Notes under the pieces: generated by a model
Seen by the model: the letters and a program-made list of their open reading frames with translations, nothing else
Databases searched by the model: none
Told to the model about the DNA's origin: nothing
Program-made: the position numbers and the translations under genes
Origin: an uncultured Eubacteriales bacterium
GTDB taxonomy: Bacteria > Bacillota > Clostridia > Oscillospirales > Oscillospiraceae
Assembly (NCBI GenBank): GCA_900549485.1
Contig: UROG01000007.1
Span: 8,615 to 72,614, forward strand
Reading direction: 5' to 3'
Length of the DNA: 64,000 nt
Shown: piece after piece, positions 8,862 to 16,149 of the stretch
Numbering within the stretch: the stretch's first letter is position 1
Layout: each line of letters begins with the position of its first letter

Positions 8862-10394
8862 TCATAAGATTTTTTTCGCTTCCGCATTCAAGTAAAAGTA
8901 CATATTGCCCTCGTGCAGCATTTCTTTTTGTACCTTTATTTTTACGCCCGTGTCGGTTTTGGTGATCCACATTATGGCTTGGAACGCCGTCTGCATATAG
9001 CGGGTATGTATTTCAAAAGTATCTCCTGAGAGAACACCGTTGCTGAAAGTCGTATAGTAAGATGTATAATCGCTGCCGGTGTTGACCTGCTCTATAACGC
9101 CGTCCATGCGGACTATGAAGCGAAATCTTCCGTCAAGTACCATTTCACAGCGGTCTTTTGAAAGAAAGCGAAGAGACAGCGTTTTTGCATCGACATTGTC
9201 CCTCGGGTAGAAGTCAACACAGTATGCGTTGAAGCTGTGGAAAGGACGGAGTTCGGGATTCAGATGGAAGCCACCGTCGGTTACTTCGTATATTCCCTCC
9301 CAAGATTTATAGTTATCGGGAATGGGCGCTTTATCGGGCGCTGGGATCTTGCGGCTCTTTTCGAATTCTCGGAGAGCAGAGCAGGCTTCCTCGTTTTCAG
9401 GAAGCTCGTCCGGGTAGTCACAATCGCAAAGCTCATCAACAAGGTTAATAATTGCATTCATATCACAATCGTGAATGGAACTGCTGTTAGTAGAAACAAC
9501 GATATTATTTTTCTTGCTCATGATGGAAAACTGTCCGTGACCGCCTTCAAAACGGTATACTCCCGGAACCTTGTTTATCCACAGCTGATACCCATAGCCG
9601 GAAACGCTGTTTGGATCGCGGGTTGCGGGACCGTTTGCCAGACTGCTGTTGTCAGCCTGCTTTGACGTTGCCCGTTCCAAAAAATCGTGGTCCAAAATTT
9701 GTTCTCCATCCCAGATTCCGAGATTCAGAAACAGCATACCGAGACGCAGATTGTTTTCTGTTGTGGATGAAACTCCGGTAGTAGCGTAAGTTCCGCCATC
9801 CCTGAATTTCTGCCAACCAAGCTTATCGGTTTCAATGCCGATCTTGTTGAAAACACGGGGAGTAAGGTACTCACGGATTCCCATGCCGGCAACTTTCTCA
9901 ACAATAGCAACAAGCAGGCAGGAACCGGTGGTGTTGTAAAGCCATGCGCTGCCGGGCTCCTGATCCACTTCTGCCGTGAGATAGTTCTTGACAAAATTAG
10001 GACCGCCCATTGCCATTTTAGACATCCCGTTTGTCATTGAAAGCACATGACGAACTTTTAATTTCCGAAGATTATCCGTTACGGTGACACCGTATTCCTT
10101 GATTTCATCCTTAAAAATGTCAATGATGAGATCGTCCTCCGAAAGAAGACCGTCTGTAACGGCAAGTGCGATGCCGGTACAGGAATAGGATTTTCCGAAG
10201 GAATGGCAAATGTGGACAACGTCTTTGTCGTAAGGCGCCCACCAACATTCGGAAATAACTTTCCCGTTCCGTGCAACCATAATGCCGTGCATTTCTCTGA
10301 CGCTTTCTTCCATTCTACGAATCATATTCAGCACTTTTTCGCTGGGAATGCCGACTGATTCAGGAGAAACACGTTCAAGCTCTTTCTTGTACAA
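8862..10394 (-). CDS. Serine hydrolase of the beta-lactamase / penicillin-binding fold, with extra C-terminal domain
   Basis: A 510-residue protein. Residues about 1-340 match the class C beta-lactamase-related family. The SxxK nucleophile motif is S65-F-G-K68, the second motif is Y153-N-T, and a late His-Gly (EGGHGQFS) sits where the KTG box would be. About 150 residues follow as a probable beta-rich lipocalin-like domain common in esterases and peptidases of this group. It has no signal peptide, so it is probably cytoplasmic. Known members include D-aminopeptidases, esterases and carboxypeptidases; classic beta-lactamase activity is unlikely but cannot be excluded. The start is TTG 10392-10394, with AAAGGGTG upstream; an ATG seven bases upstream is out of frame. 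Confidence 0.85.
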   Translation of the reverse strand: MYKKELERVSPESVGIPSEKVLNMIRRMEESVREMHGIMVARNGKVISECWWAPYDKDVVHICHSFGKSYSCTGIALAVTDGLLSEDDLIIDIFKDEIKEYGVTVTDNLRKLKVRHVLSMTNGMSKMAMGGPNFVKNYLTAEVDQEPGSAWLYNTTGSCLLVAIVEKVAGMGIREYLTPRVFNKIGIETDKLGWQKFRDGGTYATTGVSSTTENNLRLGMLFLNLGIWDGEQILDHDFLERATSKQADNSSLANGPATRDPNSVSGYGYQLWINKVPGVYRFEGGHGQFSIMSKKNNIVVSTNSSSIHDCDMNAIINLVDELCDCDYPDELPENEEACSALREFEKSRKIPAPDKAPIPDNYKSWEGIYEVTDGGFHLNPELRPFHSFNAYCVDFYPRDNVDAKTLSLRFLSKDRCEMVLDGRFRFIVRMDGVIEQVNTGSDYTSYYTTFSNGVLSGDTFEIHTRYMQTAFQAIMWITKTDTGVKIKVQKEMLHEGNMYFYLNAEAKKIL

Positions 10395-10459
10395 TTGTCA
10401 TACACCCTTTCTTTTAGTCTCCATAGATGTTATATCGAGTTCACTCTTGTAATACGATA

Positions 10460-10493
10460 ATACCATATTGTTCATCGGAGAACAATATGGTAT
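10460..10493. promoter_or_regulatory. Perfect 14-bp palindrome upstream of the serine hydrolase gene
   Basis: ataccatattgttc and gaacaatatggtat are separated by six bases. It lies 66 bp upstream of the hydrolase start, in the region where a promoter and operator would be. The AT-rich stem is unlike the GC-rich terminators in the window, so I favour a dimeric regulator's operator. The MarR protein in the same block is one candidate, by inference only. Confidence 0.5.
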
Positions 10494-10579
10494 TTTGAAT
10501 AAATTATCCGGTGAAATATTGTGAATTTAAACCAAGAAAAAGTGACTGTCTCACTAAGAGGCAGCCAGGAGTAAAATAC

Positions 10580-10610
10580 AAAGCCCGGCTCTTGCACAGA
10601 GTCGGGCTTT
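10580..10610. terminator. Terminator-like hairpin inside the IS remnant
   Basis: Arms aaagcccggctct and agagtcgggcttt pair over 13 positions with one mismatch around a tgcac loop. It resembles a bidirectional intrinsic terminator. Its position within the remnant suggests it arrived with, or inserted into, the element. Confidence 0.5.
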
Positions 10611-10622
10611 GGCGCAATATTT

Positions 10623-10736
10623 ATGTGTAAAAACAACCAAAACGCAAGTAGAGTATGCGCGGGCTGCACGGACTGTTCGGTCAAAGAGAAGTACATTCGT
10701 CAAAAAAAACAGACAAAACACCTCGTGAAAACATAG
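10623..10736 (+). pseudogene. Transposase C-terminal fragment
   Basis: An open stretch of 37 codons ends at TAG 10734-10736 and contains the cluster VCAGCTDCSVKEKYI followed by a Lys-rich tail. Transposases of the IS1182 type have a comparable late Cys-x-x-Cys cluster. There is no ribosome binding site and the upstream frame does not continue as a recognisable protein, so this is a relic. Confidence is limited by its short length. Confidence 0.4.
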
Positions 10737-10794
10737 TAAAGCACTTAAATGCTTCCAAGTGTTTTAGAACATTTTCCGATTTGGCTGCGAAAAG

Positions 10795-10841
10795 AGGTGC
10801 TGCCTCGTATGATTTTGAAAAATCATTTTGAGACAGCACCT
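10795..10841. terminator. Hairpin downstream of the dehydratase-like operon
   Basis: aggtgctgcctc / gagacagcacct form a 12-bp stem (one wobble) with a second small stem inside the loop. A tatttttg stretch follows on the plus side. It probably ends the minus-strand dehydratase-like transcript and doubles as the right end of the IS remnant. Confidence 0.55.
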
Positions 10842-10857
10842 TATTTTTGCTTACAGG

Positions 10858-11040
10858 TCAGATTCTTCTGTCTCTCACCTGAGAATCATAGTGCTTGTTG
10901 AGGAAAGGACGCACAACGTAATAGATGAGCTTGTTTTCCGCATTGGTCATATAGATCCCGAAGGTGACGACAAAAGCGATAAGGCCAACAATAATCACTT
11001 TGCCGAGTATTTTGAAAAGAACCTTAAAAAATTTCTTCAT
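10858..11040 (-). CDS. Small membrane protein, third gene of dehydratase-like operon
   Basis: A 60-residue protein. A basic N-terminus (MKKFFKVLFKILGK) precedes one hydrophobic span (VIIVGLIAFVVTFGIYM) and a charged C-terminal tail ending DRRI. It starts 22 bp after the upstream gene's stop, with AAAGGCGG before the ATG, so it is co-transcribed. No family is recognised. It could anchor or assist the two iron-sulfur proteins, but that rests on position alone. Confidence 0.6.
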   Translation of the reverse strand: MKKFFKVLFKILGKVIIVGLIAFVVTFGIYMTNAENKLIYYVVRPFLNKHYDSQVRDRRI

Positions 11041-11062
11041 TTTAAGCGCCGCCTTTCTTCAA

Positions 11063-12676
11063 TTAATATGCCTGAGAATCGTCAAACTCAACGATGGTGG
11101 GATCAAGCGGCTTCTCGTTGAGAACAACGGACATATACTTGTTTACGCAGTTTCTCATATCCTGACGTGAAACAGTACGGCAATCTTCAAGGTCATGCTC
11201 AATGAATATGAAGTGGAAGCCGAGATCGCGCGCCTGCTCCTCCATGAGCGCGTGAACGCCGAGCATACCCTTGCAGGCAATGTTGTCGTTCATGAGCACC
11301 ATGTCGCAGTTGAAACGCTTTGCCCAATCCCAGATGGCGTTTACGTTGTCCCAGCCGCCGACAGCGTGATGGCGCATGGTCGCCTTTTCGGAGAAGAGGG
11401 CAAGATCCTTGATGGCTTCCTCCGGATCGGAGGTGGAGATCATGTTGTGTCCCATGGTGGAGTCCATGTTCAGCACGATATTTATGCCCCAGCAGTTCTG
11501 CGTCCATGTCGGGAAATCGGTGTAATAAACGGCGGAGGGTCCCCACAGGAAGGCGCGGTGGCGCGTTTTGCCGCCGAAGGGGACATATTTCTCCTCGTAT
11601 GCCTTGCGCATCATTTTGATGACCTTGCGGTCGTTGCGGTTGAAATAGGGGTCGCTGCCGTTTGCGGACGCCCATGCGTACAGACGGTAGAGCGTTTCGG
11701 AAATGCCGGTGAGCGGGGAGTGATTCGTCTGGAAGTATTCCCACTTTTCAAGCTCTATGGTGTTCTGCTCGTTCATAAGCGCGGCATACTTGAAAAGCTC
11801 GTTCCAATCGTATTCCACGCCGTACTCTTTCTTGATGAACTCGATCGCGTCCCTGAGCATCTGCGTGGAGTAGGGGTGTGCGCCGGGTTCATTGTGGATC
11901 ATGGCGAGAGTTACGGGAAAATCGGGAAGGGCATAGCGGCGGCGCTGGAACATGGACGTCGCCTCGGAAGCGTTGCATGGCATATTTGTCGTCAGGAACG
12001 CCTTGCCCACCAGCGGGAATGCGTCGTCAATCGCAACGCCCGTCTCTGCGGCGCAGCGCGAGCAGACGTCTGCGGGGAGTCCGTAAGACTCGGCAACGTC
12101 GATATAATACGGCTCTATATGCTGGTCAACATCGCAGATGATAAACTCAGGCAGAGTCTGGAGCGGAATGGGATGCAGCCCCTTGAAGCCCTTGAGGAAA
12201 AGTGCGGGAAGAACCTCGTCGTAGGGGATGATGTTATCCGTTTCCTTGCCGCCGCCGAACCGGCGGTCGTTTGCAAGAACAAAGCCGATTTTCTTTGTCA
12301 GATTCTGCACGATAGAGTGCATATTCATGTGCGCAATGCGAAGCTCTGTTCCGCGGTAGCCCTCAAAAAGCCGGTCAATGAACATGAACGTGCCGAGGTA
12401 GGAGCCCATCCAGCGGTACTCCCAGAAGCCCTTCATGATGTTGACGGGTGCGGATGCGACCATGCCGCCCATGGCGATAAGATTGTTGAGCCACTGCGAA
12501 TAATCGTACAGCGTGTCTTTGACACCGCGCCATTCGCGGTATTTTGCAACGCCGGTCTTATCTATGTAGCGGCTTCTCAGACCGCCTACGCCGTGCTCCG
12601 CCTGCCACAGCGGGTCAAAGCGCTCTAATTTTTTGTCAATTTTCTCTATCGCTTTGTCAACGAATTTCAGTTTCAT
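11063..12676 (-). CDS. 2-hydroxyacyl-CoA dehydratase / benzoyl-CoA reductase family protein (large subunit)
   Basis: A cytoplasmic protein of about 537 residues, resembling subunits of the HgdA/HgdB-BcrB/BcrC family. These bind a [4Fe-4S] or related cluster and do radical dehydration or reduction of acyl-CoA after ATP-driven activation. Likely ligand cysteines occur in 'DVCSRCAAE', 'TNMPCNAS' and 'MNDNIACKGMLG'; the last resembles the family's late Cys motif. The usual length is 370-480, so this one is long, with an extra N-terminal region. The upstream GTG at 12682 overlaps the previous stop, but GGAGG sits nine bases before ATG 12674-12676, so I use that. No activator gene is in the window. 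Confidence 0.75.
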   Translation of the reverse strand: MKLKFVDKAIEKIDKKLERFDPLWQAEHGVGGLRSRYIDKTGVAKYREWRGVKDTLYDYSQWLNNLIAMGGMVASAPVNIMKGFWEYRWMGSYLGTFMFIDRLFEGYRGTELRIAHMNMHSIVQNLTKKIGFVLANDRRFGGGKETDNIIPYDEVLPALFLKGFKGLHPIPLQTLPEFIICDVDQHIEPYYIDVAESYGLPADVCSRCAAETGVAIDDAFPLVGKAFLTTNMPCNASEATSMFQRRRYALPDFPVTLAMIHNEPGAHPYSTQMLRDAIEFIKKEYGVEYDWNELFKYAALMNEQNTIELEKWEYFQTNHSPLTGISETLYRLYAWASANGSDPYFNRNDRKVIKMMRKAYEEKYVPFGGKTRHRAFLWGPSAVYYTDFPTWTQNCWGINIVLNMDSTMGHNMISTSDPEEAIKDLALFSEKATMRHHAVGGWDNVNAIWDWAKRFNCDMVLMNDNIACKGMLGVHALMEEQARDLGFHFIFIEHDLEDCRTVSRQDMRNCVNKYMSVVLNEKPLDPTIVEFDDSQAY

Positions 12677-12678
12677 TT

Positions 12679-13866
12679 TCACATACCTCCCTGTATTTTT
12701 TTGATTTCAAGGGATTCGATAAATGCCTGGAAGCGTGTGCGGAGCTGCCCTATTGCGCCGAGCGCGTATTCTTTTTCAATTGTGCAGCAGGGTACGCCGA
12801 AGTCAGCGGAGAGAATGTGAGAAGCCAGAACCTTTTCGTAGCTCCAGAATTCGCAGAATTTCATGTTTTCGTATATCACGCCGTCCGCCTTGAAGTCTTT
12901 GACAAGGCGCTCGACCTCGTGATGGCGCTGGTCGATTTTGCCGCCGTTCATAAAGCGGGCGCACTGATTCCAGAAAAGGTAATGGCGGCATATGGCATCG
13001 AACGCCGTCTCATCGTCGTGTATTTCGATCTCCTCGCGGCCGGGGAAGGAGCCGAAGCAATAGCGGTCAGCCACGACCATTGCGCCGCACTGCTCGATGA
13101 GCTTTGTAAAATCTGGATCATCAACCTCGGAGCCGACGAGAACAACGCGGGCGCGGAACGGGAACTGTGCTTCCGGTTCACGCGTTTTAAGCTCCTCCAG
13201 AGTTTCCTTGAGATAGGGCAGGATGAGATAATGCGGGCAGACCTGACTTACAAGCTGGATAACATGGAACTCATATCCGGTTATGGGCGGGTTGTCCAGC
13301 ATGCGGAAATTGCCTATCTCGGTGATGACGCGGCAAAGCTCGTTATGCTGCTCAATAGCTGTGCGCATGGCTTCCTCGGATGTATCGATGCCGTAGACAT
13401 CGTGCAGCTTATCGACGACCTTGAGCTTTAGCTGTGCCTTGTAATAGTCAAGATTCGTCTTGTCGCCCTTCATCGGGGGGTCTATCTGCGTGACAAAAAA
13501 GCGATCGTTTTTTACAGGGTTAATGAGAAAGAAATGCTCCTCCATGCGCTCCATAGCGGCGCAGCTCTCCGCGCCGAAAAGCGCGTTGAGATAGTTGTAG
13601 CCGCCCTCTATCGCACGCTCGAGAATAGAGCGGACATAGGGACATACGCGGGTGGTCATGTAATAGCTTGCGACGTCGGTGGAAGTGCAGCGGGGAGCGC
13701 GCAGACGGCTGGAAAAGCAGCCGGGCAGATTCATCAGCGGCTCCGGTATGTAAAAGCAGTTATAGCCGAGAGCCAGCTTTTTTTCCTCCACCGCCTTGTT
13801 TACCAGTTCATTCTGTGCATCCTGAAGAAGGTTTTCAAAGAAAATCAAATGCTTTAGGTCTTTCAA
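12679..13866 (-). CDS. 2-hydroxyacyl-CoA dehydratase family protein (second subunit)
   Basis: A protein of about 395 residues and likely partner of the next gene. Family features are an early cysteine block 'NLPGCFSSRLRAPRC', a central 'VCPHYLILPYLKETL', 'VLVGSEVDDPDF' as the start of the second Rossmann-like lobe, and 'DGVIYENMKFCEFWSYEK', which matches the conserved late cluster-binding Cys. It is the first gene of the operon and has its own promoter. The frame opens at GTG 13875, but AAGAGGTG overlaps that codon. TTG 13864-13866 has correct spacing of about seven bases and is preferred. The substrate is unknown; a double-cubane-cluster reductase is an alternative to a dehydratase. Confidence 0.75.
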   Translation of the reverse strand: MKDLKHLIFFENLLQDAQNELVNKAVEEKKLALGYNCFYIPEPLMNLPGCFSSRLRAPRCTSTDVASYYMTTRVCPYVRSILERAIEGGYNYLNALFGAESCAAMERMEEHFFLINPVKNDRFFVTQIDPPMKGDKTNLDYYKAQLKLKVVDKLHDVYGIDTSEEAMRTAIEQHNELCRVITEIGNFRMLDNPPITGYEFHVIQLVSQVCPHYLILPYLKETLEELKTREPEAQFPFRARVVLVGSEVDDPDFTKLIEQCGAMVVADRYCFGSFPGREEIEIHDDETAFDAICRHYLFWNQCARFMNGGKIDQRHHEVERLVKDFKADGVIYENMKFCEFWSYEKVLASHILSADFGVPCCTIEKEYALGAIGQLRTRFQAFIESLEIKKIQGGM

Positions 13867-13944
13867 GCGGTACACCTCTTTCTTTTCGATAAGTTGCGTA
13901 ATATCAATCCGGGCAGACTCCCCAAATATGAAATGTTCTTAATA

Positions 13945-13973
13945 AAATTATCACAATCCACGCATGCGGTCAA
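13945..13973 (-). promoter_or_regulatory. Candidate sigma-A promoter of the dehydratase-like operon
   Basis: Read on the minus strand, TTGACC is followed after 17 bases by TAATTT, about 80 bases before the first start codon. This fits a housekeeping promoter with a weak -10. Confidence 0.5.
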
Positions 13974-14025
13974 GCATTTTATGCGTTTTATACAAATTTT
14001 ATATTTTTATATAACCGTGCCGACG

Positions 14026-14060
14026 AAAAAAAGACAACGCAGCTTTTTCGCTGCGCTGTC
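14026..14060 (-). terminator. Intrinsic terminator of the mntP-PIG-L transcript
   Basis: On the minus strand, gacagcgcagcg and cgcagc-type arms (gctgcgttgtc) enclose an aaaa loop and are followed by seven T. It lies 37 bp after the deacetylase stop. Confidence 0.8.
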
Positions 14061-14096
14061 AGAGACTGATGATGAAGTGAGCGTCTTTACCCGGCA

Positions 14097-14864
14097 TTAC
14101 TCTCCGGCTTCGGGGAAGCAGTGCATCTGCGTTGCACCGAGGACGCGGAAGCCCTCCGCGCTGCCCCTGAGACTTCTTATGCCGAAATCCGCCGCACGGA
14201 GGCGGAGATACATTGAGATCGATTTCGCCGCGCCGCAGCCCTCCGGAAACTGGCTGGTGTGGCAGGAGAAGACGGAATCAAGCTGCTTCTCAAGAAAGCC
14301 GCGTGTCCCGACAAAACGGTTTGCTTTTGCGGTAAAATAATATGCAAGCGCCTTTACATCGGCGGAGGAAGCGCCGTAGCGCTCCATTATGTTCGGATAC
14401 GGGGCAAAGCAGGCAATGCGCCGTGCGGCATTGCCGACATTCAGGTGGTCGATATGACATTCGCTCGTTACGCATGGGTCTGGCGCGAAGATCACATCGG
14501 GTGCAAAATCGCCGACGGCGCGGGCTATCGCGGTGATAAGGTCATTTTCCGCGTAGAATCCGCCGTCGCAGAAATCAAGGAAGCGCACGTCGGATATGCC
14601 AAGCTTCCTTGCCGAGGCGGACGCCTCCTCGCGGCGGCGCATGACAAGCCCGTCTCCGCGAAGGGACGTGGCTCCGTCCCCGTAGCGCCCGTCGATGCAT
14701 ATCAGAAAGCAGACGCTTTTTCCGGCGGCGGCAAGCTTTGCGGCTGTCGCGCCCGCGCCTATCTCAATATCGTCCGGATGCGGCCCGATGAACAGAAAGC
14801 GGTCAAAGCTTTCTATATCCGGAAGCGGCGCCGCGGCGCTCAGTATCAGCTTCAGAACACTCAT
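14097..14864 (-). CDS. PIG-L family deacetylase (LmbE-like)
   Basis: A 255-residue metal-dependent N-deacetylase-fold protein. The metal-binding motif PHPDDIEIG is at about residues 28-36, and the second ligand region 'SECHIDHLNVGNAAR' carries the conserved H-x-D-H. Family members deacetylate N-acetylglucosamine conjugates, including GlcNAc-malate in bacillithiol synthesis (BshB), and use zinc or another divalent ion. It is only 13 bp downstream of mntP and has no separate promoter, so it should be co-expressed under the manganese riboswitch. GAGGAG lies nine bases before ATG 14862-14864. The substrate is unknown. Confidence 0.85.
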   Translation of the reverse strand: MSVLKLILSAAAPLPDIESFDRFLFIGPHPDDIEIGAGATAAKLAAAGKSVCFLICIDGRYGDGATSLRGDGLVMRRREEASASARKLGISDVRFLDFCDGGFYAENDLITAIARAVGDFAPDVIFAPDPCVTSECHIDHLNVGNAARRIACFAPYPNIMERYGASSADVKALAYYFTAKANRFVGTRGFLEKQLDSVFSCHTSQFPEGCGAAKSISMYLRLRAADFGIRSLRGSAEGFRVLGATQMHCFPEAGE

Positions 14865-14877
14865 GACTGCGGTCTCC

Positions 14878-15447
14878 TCAGAAATTGATTATCCCAAGGT
14901 GCTCAAGAAGTATCTTGAGACCGATAAGTATCAGTATCGCGCCGCCTGCAAGCTCCGCCTTGTTTTTGTATTTAAGTCCGAATATATTGCCGATTTTGAG
15001 ACCGGCGGCGGAGAGGATGAACGTAGTTGCGCCGATAAAGCAGACCGCGGCGGCTATGTTGACGTCAGGCAGCAGCGCAAAGGTGATGCCGACAGCCAGC
15101 GCGTCGATGCTTGTAGCGACTGCGAGGATGAACATAGCCTTGAAGGTAAATGAATCGTCCAGCGTTTCATCGTCCTTTTCAAAGGATTCCATGACCATGC
15201 CGCCGCCTATGAGCGCAAGCAGGAAGAAAGCGACCCAATGGTCAAATTTGTTTATATATCCCTCAAAGCTTGAGCCGAGCAGGTAGCCTATTGCGGGCAT
15301 GAGCGCCTGAAAGCCGCCGAACCACGCGCCGACGGTGAGATAGTGCTTTGCTTTGAGCTGACGGGCGGACAGACCCTTGCACAGTGAAACGGCAAATGCA
15401 TCCATTGAAAGCCCCACGGCGATAAGAAACAGTTCAACCAACGTCAT
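14878..15447 (-). CDS. mntP: Manganese efflux pump MntP
   Basis: A 189-residue membrane protein made of two related three-helix halves. Each half carries the family motif: 'GLSMDAFAVSL' near the N-terminus and 'ATSIDALAVGI' in the middle. MntP exports Mn(II) to prevent toxicity. The yybP-ykoY riboswitch upstream independently supports the function. The frame extends to TTG 15468, but GGGAG lies ten bases before ATG 15445-15447, giving the standard N-terminus MTLVELFLIAVGLSMDAFAV. Confidence 0.93.
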   Translation of the reverse strand: MTLVELFLIAVGLSMDAFAVSLCKGLSARQLKAKHYLTVGAWFGGFQALMPAIGYLLGSSFEGYINKFDHWVAFFLLALIGGGMVMESFEKDDETLDDSFTFKAMFILAVATSIDALAVGITFALLPDVNIAAAVCFIGATTFILSAAGLKIGNIFGLKYKNKAELAGGAILILIGLKILLEHLGIINF

Positions 15448-15533
15448 CTTGTTTTTCTCCCATAACAATAAAATACCCGGCTTGCGGCGGAAACCGGCAA
15501 TTGACTTTCTGCGGCGGTGCGGTCAGGGCAGGG

Positions 15534-15563
15534 TAAAAAAATATCCAGGCACGTATATGCCTG
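15534..15563 (-). terminator. Riboswitch-controlled terminator before mntP
   Basis: On the minus strand, caggcatatacgtgcctg forms a six-bp hairpin followed by gatattttttt. It lies between the Mn aptamer and the mntP start and is the likely expression platform: manganese binding should prevent its formation. Confidence 0.75.
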
Positions 15564-15584
15564 AACAAAAAGCCCAAGCACAGC

Positions 15585-15680
15585 CAAACCGTACCTGAGT
15601 CTCAATAATTAAGGCAAGCCAGATGTAAAACATCAGTATGTTGACTTGCGCTCTGAATGAGCCATTTACTCCCTCATCGT
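15585..15680 (-). promoter_or_regulatory. yybP-ykoY manganese riboswitch aptamer
   Basis: Read on the minus strand, the conserved blocks occur in order: gagggagta, then gtcaacatactg, then ctggcttgcctt, then gagactcagg. These match the yybP-ykoY class, which senses Mn(II) and commonly controls mntP. A strong promoter lies immediately upstream and an intrinsic terminator immediately downstream. I identified it by eye from the conserved words; a covariance-model search would fix the ends. Confidence 0.88.
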
Positions 15681-15688
15681 ATTGCAAT

Positions 15689-15716
15689 ATTATAAACGCT
15701 TTTCCGAAAAAGTCAA
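15689..15716 (-). promoter_or_regulatory. Sigma-A promoter for the mntP riboswitch transcript
   Basis: On the minus strand, TTGACT and TATAAT are separated by 16 bases. The expected start site lies a few bases before the riboswitch. Confidence 0.8.
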
Positions 15717-15755
15717 CAGCGGGAATAAGCAAAAAAATTTCCAAAAAAATAACTA

Positions 15756-15784
15756 TTGACAAATGGAGAAGCGTGTAATAGAAT
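15756..15784 (+). promoter_or_regulatory. Sigma-A promoter for the T-box / trpXYZ-like transcript
   Basis: TTGACA (15756-15761), a 17-base spacer, and TAGAAT (15779-15784). It is divergent from the mntP promoter about 40 bp away. Confidence 0.85.
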
Positions 15785-15789
15785 CTGGG

Positions 15790-16080
15790 CTATCAATCAG
15801 ATAGCGTAAACCTTTGAGACAGAGTAGTATTTCTGCATAACCGTTGTTAAGAGAGCTGTGGGCGGTGCGATCACGGTCGGCGGGGCGGAAGGAATGGACT
15901 GTTGAGGGCGGAGTGAAAGAGAGATCAAGTAGCGTCCGACGGGAGCCCTCCCGTTATCAATCGGGATGCGTATGATGGTACGCATAAGCGAGAGGATGTG
16001 CAGCAATGCACGTCAATTTGGGTGGTATCGCAGGAGTACGGCTCTTGTCCCATTGTATGGGATGAGGAGCTGTTTTTTTA
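15790..16080 (+). promoter_or_regulatory. T-box leader, probably tryptophan-specific
   Basis: The region shows the T-box layout in order: AGAGAG (K-turn side of stem I, near 15850), GGTGCGA (15864-15870, matching the GNTGNRA-type loop), a possible specifier TGG inside ggaatggactg (15895-15897), several small hairpins, then the T-box itself, tgggtggtatcgcag from 16019. A terminator with a T-run closes the leader. The genes downstream belong to the family called trpXYZ, for which Trp T-boxes are known. The specifier is inferred by eye; the T-box is clear. Confidence 0.88.
16039..16079 (+). terminator. T-box terminator
   Basis: ggctcttgtccca and tgggatgaggagct form an imperfect 13-bp stem followed by ttttttt. 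Uncharged tRNA binding should favour the alternative antiterminator built on the T-box. Confidence 0.85.
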
Positions 16081-16149
16081 TTCCTAAATAAAGCCTTGGC
16101 AAGCCCTCCATCCGCCGCCCGTCAAATACATTTTTGGAGGAAAAACAAA

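Larger units (their letters stand above)
10541..10841. mobile_element. Decayed insertion sequence remnant (possibly IS1182-like)
   Basis: The two ends carry related inverted words: agtgactgtctca at 10541-10553, and the complement of tgagacagcacct at 10829-10841, which reads aggtgctgtctca. Between them is an in-frame fragment resembling the C-terminus of a Cys-rich transposase. The interval is about 300 bp, far too short for an intact element. Family naming is from recollection of the CxxCxxC tail and the gtctca ends and needs a database check. Confidence 0.5.

Noticed and set aside
11195..12628. 477-codon plus-strand ORF antisense to the large dehydratase-like subunit
   Set aside because: It is a shadow frame of a GC-rich gene; the minus-strand protein has clear family motifs and operon context, and this frame has no recognisable domain.
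15523..15762. 79-codon hydrophobic minus-strand ORF upstream of mntP
   Set aside because: It overlaps the manganese riboswitch, its promoter and its terminator, and has no RBS, so it is a chance frame.
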